From CAZADS01 sp964483985 (GTDB taxonomy: Bacteria > Pseudomonadota > Alphaproteobacteria > Thalassobaculales > Thalassobaculaceae): a stretch of DNA of 30,207 nucleotides. Location of the stretch: contig CAZADS010000003.1 of the NCBI GenBank assembly GCA_964483985.1, positions 1 through 30,207 of the forward strand, given 5' to 3'. The notes under the pieces were generated by a model. It made no database searches. It was not told the DNA's origin and saw only the letters and a list, made by a program, of their open reading frames with translations. Positions 1 through 8,273 of the stretch are shown here, piece after piece (within the stretch, counting starts at the first letter, position 1; each line of letters starts with the position of its first letter). The translations under genes and the position numbers were made by a program.

Positions 1-63
1 GTTGCATTATTTTGGATGATTCCGGAGATCCGTTTCGGACGAATAGATGTTACCAAAACTTAG
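1..63 (+). CDS. 3' end of an unidentified gene (cut by window start)
   Basis: Frame 1 is open from the window edge to a TAG at 61-63 and encodes 20 residues ending in RFGRIDVTKT. The visible part begins with a hydrophobic stretch (VALFWMIP), so it could be the end of a membrane protein such as a permease. This is too short to identify. It lies on the same strand as the amidase 92 bases downstream, so it may belong to the same transcription unit. Only the open frame and the stop are seen. Confidence 0.3.
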   Translation, partial: VALFWMIPEIRFGRIDVTKT

Positions 64-70
64 AATATTA

Positions 71-81
71 ATCGCATAATA
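71..81 (+). promoter_or_regulatory. Shared promoter motif, copy 1 (upstream of amidase operon)
   Basis: ATCGCATAATA lies 74-84 bases before the amidase ATG. Near-identical blocks lie upstream of the AroE-like gene (4751-4761) and the IclR gene (7287-7297). With the preceding bases it reads TTAATCGCATAATA. It could be a regulator site, or simply contain a -10 hexamer (CATAAT). Confidence 0.3.
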
Positions 82-154
82 GAAAAGAGACTAATAGGAC
101 GCCATTTTTAACTTATTTTAAAGTCTTAGGCAGTTATGTCAAAGGAACTGACTT

Positions 155-1609
155 ATGAGTAAAATCTATTTTCTTACAGCGACGGAACTTGCAGAAAAAA
201 TTCGCGTCAAAGAGATCGGTTGCCTCGAACTTTTGGAACTCTATTTAGATAGGGTTGCACGTTATAATTCTCGCATTAATGCGGTAATTTTATTGGATGA
301 AGAAAATGCGAGGGCCAGAGCTAAAGAAGCGGATATAGCATTAGCCAACGGAAAATTGTGGGGTCCTCTTCACGGGGTGCCAATGACGATGAAAGAAAGT
401 TTTGACGTGGATGGGCAACCTAGTACATGGGGATCGCCAGAATTTAAGGACAATTTTGCAAAGTCTGATGCAGTCGTAGTCGCTAGGATGAAGTCTGCGG
501 GTGTAACTTTATTTGGTAAGACAAATGTCCCGTTTATGTTGGGAGATTGGCAAACCTTCAACGAAATCTATGGCACAACCAATAATCCGTGGGACGTTAG
601 TCGAACGCCGGGCGGATCGTCGGGGGGCTCTTCTGCTGCGTTGGCCTCGGGATTAACTGGAATCGAAGCAGGTAGTGATATAGGCGCATCAATTAGGAAT
701 CCTGCACATTATTGCGGTGTTTTTGGACACAAGCCAAGTATGGGAGTAGTGCCAACTACTGGTTATGGTTTACCAGGCAACAACGTACCCACTGACATTT
801 CTGTTATTGGACCTTTAGCACGTGGAGCAGATGATCTTGATATTTCTCTCTCGTTAATGTCTGGCGTTAGTGGTCGCGATGCATCTGGTTGGTCATTGGA
901 TTTGCCCAAAGCAACTAAGTTAAATTTAAAGGATTTTAGAATTGGGGTATTATTGGAAGATTCAATTTGTGCTCAAGATGTTGAATTAACAGATCAGTTG
1001 CAATCCCTTGTAGATCGTTTGTCAAAACTAGGAGTAGAGGTGGTTGATAACGTTAGACCGGTTTCCGATACGGGGTTCGCTCACCAAATATATTTAATGA
1101 TGTTGAGGGCAGTAACAGGTTCAAGATTGCCGGAAGGAGTCTTAAGGGAACACTTAAGTCGAGCGAATAGAAGCGACCCAGCCGACTTTAGCTACCAAAC
1201 AATTGTAGATAGAGCATATACATTAACACATAAAGAATGGCTCATGTTAAACGAACAAAGGGAACTTTTGTGTCGCGAATGGGCTAATTATTTCAAGGAA
1301 TATGATCTTCTTCTTACTCCAATGGCTGCTTCGGTGGCCTTTCCCCATGATTACACAGGTCAACGGGGTAGCAGGACCATTTTAGTTAATGGGAAGGAAG
1401 AATTGGCAGTTGATCAGTTGTTCTGGGCCGGGTTGCCTAGTATAACCTATCTCCCAGCCACCTGTGCTCCTGCGGGCTTTACTCGTTCTGGTCTGCCGTG
1501 TGGAATTCAAATTATTGGACCTTATCTCCATGATCTAACCACTATTCATTTTGCGCGCCTCATAGAAAAAAATATTGGGGGCTTTATAGCTCCGGAGGGT
1601 TATGACTGA
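155..1609 (+). CDS. Amidase signature family amidase (AmiC/GatA type)
   Basis: Likely hydrolyses a carboxylic amide to acid and ammonia in the cytoplasm. The 484-aa protein has the whole amidase-signature core. The Lys-Ser-Ser triad is visible as K80 (in PMTMKES), cis-serine S155 (in TPGGSSGGSS) and nucleophile S179 (in GSDIGASIRNPA, where GGSIR is more usual). Length and motif spacing are normal for the family. The ATG follows an AAAGGAA ribosome site at 141-147. The stop TGA overlaps the next ATG (TGATG), so the gene is translationally coupled to the enolase-superfamily gene and then the SDR. The coupling suggests that the acid released by the amidase, or a related acid, is processed by the next two enzymes. 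Substrate is unknown. GatA of the tRNA amidotransferase is unlikely because no gatB or gatC is present. Confidence 0.9.
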   Translation: MSKIYFLTATELAEKIRVKEIGCLELLELYLDRVARYNSRINAVILLDEENARARAKEADIALANGKLWGPLHGVPMTMKESFDVDGQPSTWGSPEFKDNFAKSDAVVVARMKSAGVTLFGKTNVPFMLGDWQTFNEIYGTTNNPWDVSRTPGGSSGGSSAALASGLTGIEAGSDIGASIRNPAHYCGVFGHKPSMGVVPTTGYGLPGNNVPTDISVIGPLARGADDLDISLSLMSGVSGRDASGWSLDLPKATKLNLKDFRIGVLLEDSICAQDVELTDQLQSLVDRLSKLGVEVVDNVRPVSDTGFAHQIYLMMLRAVTGSRLPEGVLREHLSRANRSDPADFSYQTIVDRAYTLTHKEWLMLNEQRELLCREWANYFKEYDLLLTPMAASVAFPHDYTGQRGSRTILVNGKEELAVDQLFWAGLPSITYLPATCAPAGFTRSGLPCGIQIIGPYLHDLTTIHFARLIEKNIGGFIAPEGYD

Positions 1610-2790
1610 TGACTAAAATTAGTCGTGTAGAAATTCACGAATTTTGTTTTGATGCACCCAATTTGGGAAATTTGACCGGCGCCGATACGGTTGGTGCAGC
1701 GGGTTATAGTAAAGGTGCAATTACTAAAGTAGCAAAATATGCCGTAATGATTCAGACGGAAGATGGATGTCGCGGCGAATATGTCACTCACTGGTGTGCT
1801 AGCCCTTCTTCCTGTGCTCAAACCAAGATGTTGGCGCCTAAACTAATTGGACGTCATGCTGAGCATCGGGAAGGAATTTATGACGATTTAAAACGCGAAA
1901 TTCGGCAATTTGACCACATGGGTCATGGTCCACTGGATATAGCTTTGTGGGATTGGGCGGGAAAACAATTGGGATGCTCTGTGGGGACTTTACTGGGTGG
2001 ATTTAGAAAACGGTTGCCAGCATACGCGAGTACGTACCACGGAGATCGTAATGGGGGCCTAGACTCAAAAGAAGCCTACTCTAGATTCGCCGAATACTGC
2101 TACGACTTAGGTTATAGGGCATTTAAATTACACGGTTGGAATGACGGTAATGCTAAAGAGGAAGCAGAAAATGTTCTACATGTAGCCAAAGAAGTAGGAC
2201 ATAAAATGACGCTTATGCTTGATCCAGCGTGCGAATTAAGAACATTTGCGGACGCTTTATATGTAGGCCGGGCTTGTGATGATGGAGGTTATTTTTGGTA
2301 TGAAGACCCATATAGAGATTCAGGAGTTTCGGCGTTTGCCCACAAAAAATTGAGGGAAATGATTAAAACTCCTATTTTGCAGACGGAACACGTTCGTGGC
2401 GTTGAGCCTAAAGCAGATTTTCTAATTGCTGGTGGAACAGATTTTCTTCGTATGGATCCTGAATATGATATGGGTATAACTGGTGGCATGAAAATAGCCC
2501 ATTTGGGTGAGGCATTTGGAGTCGACGTAGAAGTGCACGCCTGTGGCCCAGCTCACCGACATGTGATGTCAGCCATGCGTAACTCCAACTTTTATGAAAT
2601 CGCGTTAGTAGGTCCGGATTGTCCTAACGCAATTCCGCCTGTCTATGCTTGTGGCTATACTGATATGCTCGAATGTGTGGAGAAAGATGGTTGTGTTCCG
2701 GTTCCTGATGGCCCTGGCCTTGGGGTTATTTATGACTGGGATTTTATTGAACGAAATAGAACTTCTTTGGCAGTTTTTGGGAATGAGTAA
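1609..2790 (+). CDS. Enolase-superfamily enzyme (mandelate racemase/muconate lactonizing type)
   Basis: A 393-aa enzyme that should abstract the alpha proton of a carboxylate substrate bound to Mg2+, giving dehydration, racemisation or cycloisomerisation. The barrel residues are visible: a K-x-H motif (K173, H175 in FKLHGW), metal ligands D205 (LMLDP), E232 (WYEDP) and E260 (QTEHVRG), and a basic H310 (EVHACGP). The N-terminal capping domain is about residues 1-130. The K-x-H variant departs from the common K-x-K of mandelate racemase, so I do not assign a substrate; acid-sugar dehydratase is the likeliest class. The start overlaps the amidase stop, and the end overlaps the SDR start by 8 bases. 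This is a tight three-gene operon. The family call is firm, the reaction is inferred. Confidence 0.9.
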   Translation: MTKISRVEIHEFCFDAPNLGNLTGADTVGAAGYSKGAITKVAKYAVMIQTEDGCRGEYVTHWCASPSSCAQTKMLAPKLIGRHAEHREGIYDDLKREIRQFDHMGHGPLDIALWDWAGKQLGCSVGTLLGGFRKRLPAYASTYHGDRNGGLDSKEAYSRFAEYCYDLGYRAFKLHGWNDGNAKEEAENVLHVAKEVGHKMTLMLDPACELRTFADALYVGRACDDGGYFWYEDPYRDSGVSAFAHKKLREMIKTPILQTEHVRGVEPKADFLIAGGTDFLRMDPEYDMGITGGMKIAHLGEAFGVDVEVHACGPAHRHVMSAMRNSNFYEIALVGPDCPNAIPPVYACGYTDMLECVEKDGCVPVPDGPGLGVIYDWDFIERNRTSLAVFGNE

Positions 2791-3580
2791 CTCTTGGGAT
2801 AACGGTGGGAATAAGGTTGTACTTGTTACTGGAGCAGCGGAAGGTTTGGGCAAAGCAACGGCATTGGCTCTAGCATCGCGGAAAGTTCGCGTAGGAATAT
2901 GTGATATTAATCAAGCCGGAGCATCAGAAACAGCGCTTCAATGTTCTGATATTCTAAAAGAGAAAGTCGACACAATTAACGTTGATTTAGCTAGTGTAAA
3001 TGGCCCGGAAGAAGCAGTAAATCGAGTGGTTCAAAATTTTGGCTACCTTGATGGTTTGGTTAATAATGCTGGGTGCGCTGCTGTTGAACCGTTCTTGTCG
3101 ATGACGCCTGAAGCTTGGGATAGTACTTATCAGATTAACATAAGGGCAGTGGCTCTACTATGCGCCAACGCTGGTCAAGCTATGATTAACCGCAAGGGTG
3201 GAAGAATTGTTAATATTACTTCTCCGGCTGCTCGAATGGCATTGCCGAATTATGCGCATTATGCAGCAAGTAAAGCAGCCGTAGATTCAATTACCCGAAC
3301 AGCTGCGGTCGCGCTTGCTCCTTACGGAATTTCAGTCAATTCGGTAGCGCCGGGAATGATGGATACAAGAATGCAAGAAAGTACTGAGAAAAAGATGGCA
3401 AAAGTAGAAGGGCGACAGGATTTAAGAGTTTATTTGGATGAACGTACTAATCGAATTCCGGCTGGTAGGCGTACAGATCCTGACGAGATGGCTAAATTAG
3501 TGGTTTGGTTGTTGTTGGATGCTCCCCAATATGTAACGGCTGAACGTCTTAATGGATCGGGGGGGCTCGACAGGGATTAG
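2783..3580 (+). CDS. Short-chain dehydrogenase/reductase, NAD-type
   Basis: A 265-aa classical SDR that oxidises or reduces an alcohol/ketone. Visible motifs are the cofactor loop TGAAEGLG at 16-23, an acidic D41 at the end of the second strand (CDIN) that favours NAD(H), NNAG at 94-97, catalytic S147 (NITSPA), Y160 and K164 (YAASK). The chosen ATG at 2783 overlaps the preceding stop and gives a normal SDR N-terminus. The frame stays open 46 codons further upstream, but that stretch is the enolase gene read in another frame. It ends with SGGLDRD, a usual SDR tail. It is the third gene of the amidase operon and probably acts on the keto or hydroxy product of the enolase-superfamily enzyme. Confidence 0.9.
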   Translation: MSNSWDNGGNKVVLVTGAAEGLGKATALALASRKVRVGICDINQAGASETALQCSDILKEKVDTINVDLASVNGPEEAVNRVVQNFGYLDGLVNNAGCAAVEPFLSMTPEAWDSTYQINIRAVALLCANAGQAMINRKGGRIVNITSPAARMALPNYAHYAASKAAVDSITRTAAVALAPYGISVNSVAPGMMDTRMQESTEKKMAKVEGRQDLRVYLDERTNRIPAGRRTDPDEMAKLVVWLLLDAPQYVTAERLNGSGGLDRD

Positions 3581-3634
3581 TGTTGACCGGCGCAAGGTTT
3601 TTATTAAATATATTCTTAGCGTTTGTTTTTGCTT

Positions 3635-4663
3635 CTACTGCTTTAAATTAGCTAACATAATTTTGGCTTGAGCATTGCCGGCAGCTATCGCTCTTCTGTA
3701 CCAAGCTGCTGCAAGACGTAAGTCACGTACGTTCCACCGTCCTTTCTCGTAAATGTTCCCAACTATTAGCATTGCGGGAGTATAATCATTGTAGGCAGCT
3801 CTAAAAGCCCAAAAAGCTGCTCGTTTTATATCTTTTTTGACTCCAATTCCGTCTCTAAATCTAATGGCCATAATAGTTTGGGCAAATGGCACCTCTCGGT
3901 TCGCTGCATTTAAGATATAATTGGCTGGTGCTTCAGTTTTTCCAGACAAAGTTTCCAAAAGCATATTTTGCAAATTATGAGGATCGTTGTTTTTAGAGGT
4001 TTTGCGTTCAGAAGGTTGCCAAAGCACTTTGGTGACATCTTCCACCGAAAAGTTTTTTGCTGTCATTAATGCTGGTTCTCCATGACCTGTTTTAACATTT
4101 ACTAAGCGACCACATACATCTGTGGTCCAGGTTTCAAGAGTTAGTGTTTTCCAGAAAGTTCCGTTCCAAAAAACATTTTTCTGAGGAGAGTTTGATATAC
4201 TATTAAAAATGCGTTGGTCGTTACATTCTTCCATATCCGCTAATTTTAATGCGACTTTGGAGATGCCAGTTCGCATTTTTTGAGCAATTATGCTATTTGC
4301 GGTTGTATGCCCAGGGTTACTTATCCGCATATATGGTGGTCTTTTAAGCCGAGCACCGAAAATAGCGTTGTATGTAAAAATTTTTCCACACCGTTTTACC
4401 CTATAGCGGGTTCTCCAAATCCCGGCGGAAGGATGTTTATCTTGCTTGGATATTTGTAAACGCGGTGATGATTGAGGTAGAGCGTTTAACCATATGATTT
4501 CATAATCGCCCTCGCAGTTGCGAGCTAAGTAGGCATCATTAATAACAGCGGCTTCTAGCAATCGTGATATAAAATGCTCTGAAGCGAGATATTTTTCAAA
4601 TATTTGCTTGGAAGACGGCAAATTGTCCGCTATCGATTCTGTTAGCGGCATTGTTAAAATCAA
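3635..4663 (-). CDS. Sel1-like repeat protein, probably exported; start unresolved
   Basis: The protein is convergent with the SDR. The C-terminal 80 or so residues carry two Sel1-like repeats (DGIGVKKDIKRAAFWAFRAA, then YEKGRWNVRDLRLAAAWYRR), a helical repeat used for protein-protein contacts. The first 250 residues match nothing I know. The start is odd. The first usable codon is TTG at 4663 (ATG at 4651), but the open frame continues upstream to 4699 and encodes a good signal peptide: basic TRIR, hydrophobic IVLSVIILILTM, then SIA before DN as a likely cleavage site. A GGAGG lies 8 bases before a GTT codon at 4699-4697, where a start would be expected. Either a non-standard start, a sequence error or a lost start is possible. 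Likely periplasmic if intact. Confidence 0.75.
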   Translation of the reverse strand: MILTMPLTESIADNLPSSKQIFEKYLASEHFISRLLEAAVINDAYLARNCEGDYEIIWLNALPQSSPRLQISKQDKHPSAGIWRTRYRVKRCGKIFTYNAIFGARLKRPPYMRISNPGHTTANSIIAQKMRTGISKVALKLADMEECNDQRIFNSISNSPQKNVFWNGTFWKTLTLETWTTDVCGRLVNVKTGHGEPALMTAKNFSVEDVTKVLWQPSERKTSKNNDPHNLQNMLLETLSGKTEAPANYILNAANREVPFAQTIMAIRFRDGIGVKKDIKRAAFWAFRAAYNDYTPAMLIVGNIYEKGRWNVRDLRLAAAWYRRAIAAGNAQAKIMLANLKQ

Positions 4664-4750
4664 TATAATTACTGAAAGTACAATTCTAATTCGAGTAACG
4701 AAAATATCCTCCGATTATCCCAAAAATAAAACTTTTTAATTAAGACGTTA

Positions 4751-4761
4751 ATCACATTATA
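4751..4761 (+). promoter_or_regulatory. Shared promoter motif, copy 2 (upstream of AroE-like gene)
   Basis: ATCACATTATA, in the context TTAATCACATTATA, matches copy 1 at 12 of 14 positions. It lies 88-98 bases before the AroE-like ATG, in the region shared with the divergent Sel1 gene. The function is inferred from recurrence only. Confidence 0.3.
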
Positions 4762-4848
4762 ACATAGTGGGACAATTAAATGTAATGACTCCAATGATAA
4801 CAAATAAATGGATTAATCATCAGGCGTCTGTTGAATAGAGGAACGACA

Positions 4849-5688
4849 ATGCAAGCCACACTTACGATTTCTGGGTTGACGCGTATTTTTGGGTGTATAG
4901 CGGATCCAATAGCACATGTTAGAGCCCCTTCGGTTTTTAACCCCCTATTTGAAAAGTACAAGATTGATGCAGTAATGGTTCCACTCCATATACCACCAAG
5001 ACATCTAAACGCTGCTATCGACGGATTGAGAGCATTTCATAACTTTGGAGGCATGTCTGTTACCCTGCCTCACAAGGTTTCAATTATGGAAAATTGCGAT
5101 CAAATTGGCCGCCAAGCCCAACTAGTTGGCGCTGTAAATTATGCTGCTTTCGATGAGAAACGTAGATTAATCGGTGACAACTGTGATGGAACGGCTTTCG
5201 TAAATGGCGTGTTGGCGGCCGGGTACAAGTTTATTAATACCGAAGTGCTTATGATTGGTGCTGGGGGTGCAGCAAGAGCAGTAGCGTTTTCATTGGCAGA
5301 TTCTCAAGTTGCACGCCTTGCAATCACAAATCGAACTGTTTCTAAAGCCGAAGAATTAGCAGCCGCTGTTAGTTCGGCGTACCCAGATGTTTTAGTTGAA
5401 GTCTGTTCACCAGATCCACGTGGTTTTGATACTATTATTAACACCACTTCCCTTGGTCTGAATAAAAGCGACGCAATGCCCATAGATCCGAGTTTTCTCA
5501 AATCCGGTCAGTTAATGGCTGAGGTCATAATGAATCCAATAAATACCAAAATACTCATTGAAGCAAAAGCTCGGGGCTGTCGAATTCACTATGGTCGACC
5601 GATGTTTGATCATCAAGTTGTTATTCAGGCTGAGCTTTTTGGATATGACTTTCCCAAAATGGAGAAAGAATTTAATCTTAAATGCTGA
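4849..5688 (+). CDS. Shikimate dehydrogenase-like oxidoreductase with altered substrate site
   Basis: A 279-aa AroE/YdiB-fold NAD(P) enzyme. The substrate domain keeps the catalytic K76 (VTLPHK), N97 (GAVN), D113 (DNCDG) and Q256. The cofactor domain has GAGGAARA at 137-144 and TNRT at 160-163, typical of NADP-type AroE. The two serines that hold shikimate in the usual H-S-x-S-P motif are replaced: the site reads IAHVRAPSVF, with V24 and A26. A true shikimate dehydrogenase role is therefore doubtful, and a paralogue acting on another cyclic hydroxy acid is more likely. The ATG at 4849 is chosen because GAGGAAC lies just before it; a TTG 18 bases upstream has no such site. It sits between the amidase operon and MmgE/PrpD, with no other aromatic amino acid genes, which supports a catabolic job. 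Confidence 0.85.
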   Translation: MQATLTISGLTRIFGCIADPIAHVRAPSVFNPLFEKYKIDAVMVPLHIPPRHLNAAIDGLRAFHNFGGMSVTLPHKVSIMENCDQIGRQAQLVGAVNYAAFDEKRRLIGDNCDGTAFVNGVLAAGYKFINTEVLMIGAGGAARAVAFSLADSQVARLAITNRTVSKAEELAAAVSSAYPDVLVEVCSPDPRGFDTIINTTSLGLNKSDAMPIDPSFLKSGQLMAEVIMNPINTKILIEAKARGCRIHYGRPMFDHQVVIQAELFGYDFPKMEKEFNLKC

Positions 5689-5790
5689 ATAATTTGTTTT
5701 TGGGATTTTATTTTAAAAAGAAGTTTTTAATATTTTGATGTCATTTAGATTCCTAAAATTTGGTAGCAGATTCAATCAGAAAGGAATTTC

Positions 5791-7182
5791 ATGATGGTAA
5801 GCGTAAGAGCATTGCATTCTGAACCAACAAATCTAAAACCTACTAGAGATTTGGGTGCGTTGATTGCTAGACTAGAAACCCAAGATATGACCGAGAATGC
5901 GAAACGTTGGGCAAAGCATTGCATCTTAGACTGGATAGCAGTGACAATAGGCGGTGCTTATGAACCACTTACAAAAAAATTGATCGATGTGGCTTTAACG
6001 GAAGGGGCCAAAGGACCTGCTCGATTGATCGGGCATAGTCATGGGTTAATTTCATCGCAAGCAGCATTAATTAATGGTTCCGCTTCGCATGCGCTAGACT
6101 ATGATGATGTAAACGAACGTATGAATGGGCACCCAACCGTCCCCTTAGTGCCCGCACTAATGGCCCTTTCCGATGAAAAGCCTGTGAGAGGGATAGATTT
6201 TATATCCGCTTTTGTGACTGGTTATGAGGTAGAAACCGCTTTGGCTGAGATGAGTGGTTTTGCACATTACGATAAAGGATGGCACGGAACAGCAACCTAT
6301 GGCACTTTTGGTGCTGCTGCAGCTTGCGCTAACCTTATGGGGTTAAATGATATTCAGTCGACTATGGCGTTAGGTATCGCTGCTACCCAAGCCGCGGGCT
6401 TAAAATCCATGTTTGGAACTATGTGTAAACCTTTACATGCAGGGAAGGCCGCTTCTAACGGGCTTTTATCGGCTCGTCTAGCTTCTCGGGGATTTACCAG
6501 TCGAGAAGATGCAATCGAATGTCCGCAAGGGTTCGCCGCAACTCAGGCGGAAGGTTTTAAGCCTTTACCAGTCAGACCTGATGACCAAGCTGGTTTTGCG
6601 GTGGAGGAGAATCTTTTTAAATATCATGCAGCTTGTTACTTAACCCATGCTGGCATTGAAGCCGTTAAAAACTTGCGAGACGGCAACGAAATTGACTTAG
6701 AAGACATCGTATCAATAGAACAATATGTTCCAGGCACCCATTTTAGCGTGTGCAATATTTCTGAACCTAAAACAGGATTGGAAGTAAAATTTAGCATGCG
6801 CCATACGGCTGCAATGGCGCTTTCTGGCATAGACACAGGATCCTTGGGGAGTTACGAAGATTCAATAGCAGTTAGGGCTGACTTGATATCATTGCGGGAT
6901 AAAGTGAAAGTTATAGCGAGAAATTTTCCAACAAGGATGCAGTCTGAAGTAGCCATCACCTTGAAAAACGGTCAAATTCTTTCAAGTTTTGCTGATGCGG
7001 GAGTTCCCGCCAGGGACCTAGATGTACAGGAGGGCCGCCTGATCGAGAAATTTCAATCGCTTGCTGATCCTATATTTAGTGAATCCCAAATAAGAACCAC
7101 TATCGAATCCTGTTTGAAACTCGATGAGTTAGAAGATGTTTCCGTGATTTTCGATGCGGTATCTGGAAATTCGTTAGATTAG
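5791..7182 (+). CDS. MmgE/PrpD family protein
   Basis: A 463-aa member of the family that includes 2-methylcitrate dehydratase, cis-aconitate decarboxylase and iminodisuccinate epimerase, enzymes acting on small di- or tricarboxylates. Visible family blocks are DYDD at 103-106 followed by H114 (MNGHPT), the glycine/alanine-rich helical region around GTFGAAAACA, and the later KYHAACYLTH block around residues 280. Length is usual. The ATG at 5791 follows AGAAAGG at 5778-5784. No methylcitrate synthase or methylisocitrate lyase lies nearby, so propionate breakdown is not supported. The setting between the AroE-like enzyme and the IclR regulator suggests a step in the same unknown pathway. The specific reaction cannot be read from sequence. 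Confidence 0.88.
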   Translation: MMVSVRALHSEPTNLKPTRDLGALIARLETQDMTENAKRWAKHCILDWIAVTIGGAYEPLTKKLIDVALTEGAKGPARLIGHSHGLISSQAALINGSASHALDYDDVNERMNGHPTVPLVPALMALSDEKPVRGIDFISAFVTGYEVETALAEMSGFAHYDKGWHGTATYGTFGAAAACANLMGLNDIQSTMALGIAATQAAGLKSMFGTMCKPLHAGKAASNGLLSARLASRGFTSREDAIECPQGFAATQAEGFKPLPVRPDDQAGFAVEENLFKYHAACYLTHAGIEAVKNLRDGNEIDLEDIVSIEQYVPGTHFSVCNISEPKTGLEVKFSMRHTAAMALSGIDTGSLGSYEDSIAVRADLISLRDKVKVIARNFPTRMQSEVAITLKNGQILSSFADAGVPARDLDVQEGRLIEKFQSLADPIFSESQIRTTIESCLKLDELEDVSVIFDAVSGNSLD

Positions 7183-7247
7183 GAATGATACAATCATTTC
7201 ATATGTGCGATTCGCTTATTGGATCTTTTCATAAAGCAATCATCAGC

Positions 7248-7276
7248 TTGGAAAATTATCAAAACATGTATATGGT
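7248..7276 (+). promoter_or_regulatory. Possible sigma-70 type promoter for the IclR gene
   Basis: TTGGAA at 7248-7253 and TATGGT at 7271-7276 are 17 bases apart, with an inverted repeat starting 12 bases downstream. This is a reasonable housekeeping-type promoter, judged by eye only. Confidence 0.3.
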
Positions 7277-7286
7277 ATGCTGATAT

Positions 7287-7312
7287 ATCTCATAATAAAC
7301 AAATATATGAGA
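7287..7312. promoter_or_regulatory. Inverted repeat and shared motif copy 3 before IclR gene (possible operator)
   Basis: TCTCATA at 7288-7294 and TATGAGA at 7306-7312 form a perfect 7-bp inverted repeat with an 11-base spacer, 30-54 bases before the IclR start. The left half also contains ATCTCATAATA, similar to blocks upstream of the amidase and AroE-like genes. IclR-family repressors often regulate their own gene from palindromes near the promoter, so an autoregulatory site is plausible. Confidence 0.4.
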
Positions 7313-7341
7313 AAAAAATAACAAAGAGCATTGGGGTGGTG

Positions 7342-8103
7342 ATGAATGGATTCGTGAAATCAGCGGCTCGAGTAATGGCAATCTTCGAGTGTTTTGAAGA
7401 TGTCAAACGGCCGTTGACGATTTCTGAATTAGTAAGGCTTATGGGAGTGCCGCAATCTAGTATGTCGGCGTTAATGAAAAGTCTACTTGCGCAAGGATTT
7501 GTAGATTACGACACTAAAACAAGAACCTATACGCCAAGCGTTAGAGTAGGGCTGTTGGGTAATTGGCTAATGGGAGGGCCACATAGTCAAGATAATCTTT
7601 TGTCAATGCTGCAGGAATTAAATGCTACCACTGGAGATACTGTTATTCTCGGTGTGCTTAATGGAGTGGAAACCCAATATATACATGTGGTTAATTCTTA
7701 TCAGCGTTTGCGGTTTCATTTGCGGCCAGGAATGATGAGACCTATGTTTCGAACCGCCATAGGATTGGTTTTGGCCAGTCTGAGGGATGATGCAGAAATT
7801 GGGCGTATGGTTCGAAGAGTTAATACGGAAGCTGAACGCCAAGAGGACATTGTCCAAGAAACCGATGTAATGGCGCGTATTAAAGAAGTCAGGGAAAATG
7901 GTTATTTAATTACGGCTAACATGGCTACGCCTGGTGCTGGTGTTGTTGCAACAATATTGCGAAATGGTCCATCTACTCGGCCATTGGCGATAGGCATTGG
8001 GGCGCCGCATCCAAGAATAGTTTCAGGTCGTCAGGCATTAGTGGAAACTTTAATGTCAGCGGTGGACGCTTATGCTAATGGTCGAAGGGCAAGAGCTGCT
8101 TGA
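7342..8103 (+). CDS. IclR-family transcriptional regulator
   Basis: A 253-aa DNA-binding regulator. Residues about 5-65 form the winged helix-turn-helix (SAARVMAIFECF, then LTISELVRLMGVPQSSMSAL). Residues about 75-250 form the effector-binding IclR domain (GDTVILGVLNGVETQYIHV, later ATPGAGVVATILR). The ATG at 7342 follows GGGGTGG and gives the usual IclR N-terminus; the frame is open further upstream but that sequence looks like non-coding leader. It is the last plus-strand gene of the locus, 159 bases after MmgE/PrpD, and has its own upstream inverted repeat. It most likely controls the amidase/AroE-like/PrpD genes in response to a pathway acid; that is inference from position and a shared upstream motif. 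Confidence 0.92.
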   Translation: MNGFVKSAARVMAIFECFEDVKRPLTISELVRLMGVPQSSMSALMKSLLAQGFVDYDTKTRTYTPSVRVGLLGNWLMGGPHSQDNLLSMLQELNATTGDTVILGVLNGVETQYIHVVNSYQRLRFHLRPGMMRPMFRTAIGLVLASLRDDAEIGRMVRRVNTEAERQEDIVQETDVMARIKEVRENGYLITANMATPGAGVVATILRNGPSTRPLAIGIGAPHPRIVSGRQALVETLMSAVDAYANGRRARAA

Positions 8104-8273
8104 TAGAATAGCTCAGTGTATTTGTTTCTACAAAGGGGCTGGGTTATTTGATGATTATTTCTGTGATTTAGGGAGCATGGGATATTGGCATCACTGGCGT
8201 TAATTAAGATTATTTAAATTAAGAGACAATAATTACGGCTGTTGCATCCCTTTTAAATTTTAAAATCAATCCG
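8104..8273. other. Intergenic gap between convergent IclR and ABC ATPase genes
   Basis: No gene is visible in these 170 bases. The sequence is AT-rich and no strong GC-rich terminator hairpin with a T-run is seen. Confidence 0.5.

Noticed and set aside
2645..2782. Longer SDR reading starting inside the enolase gene
   Set aside because: The ATG at 2783 gives the normal SDR N-terminus, and the additional residues are the enolase gene in another frame.
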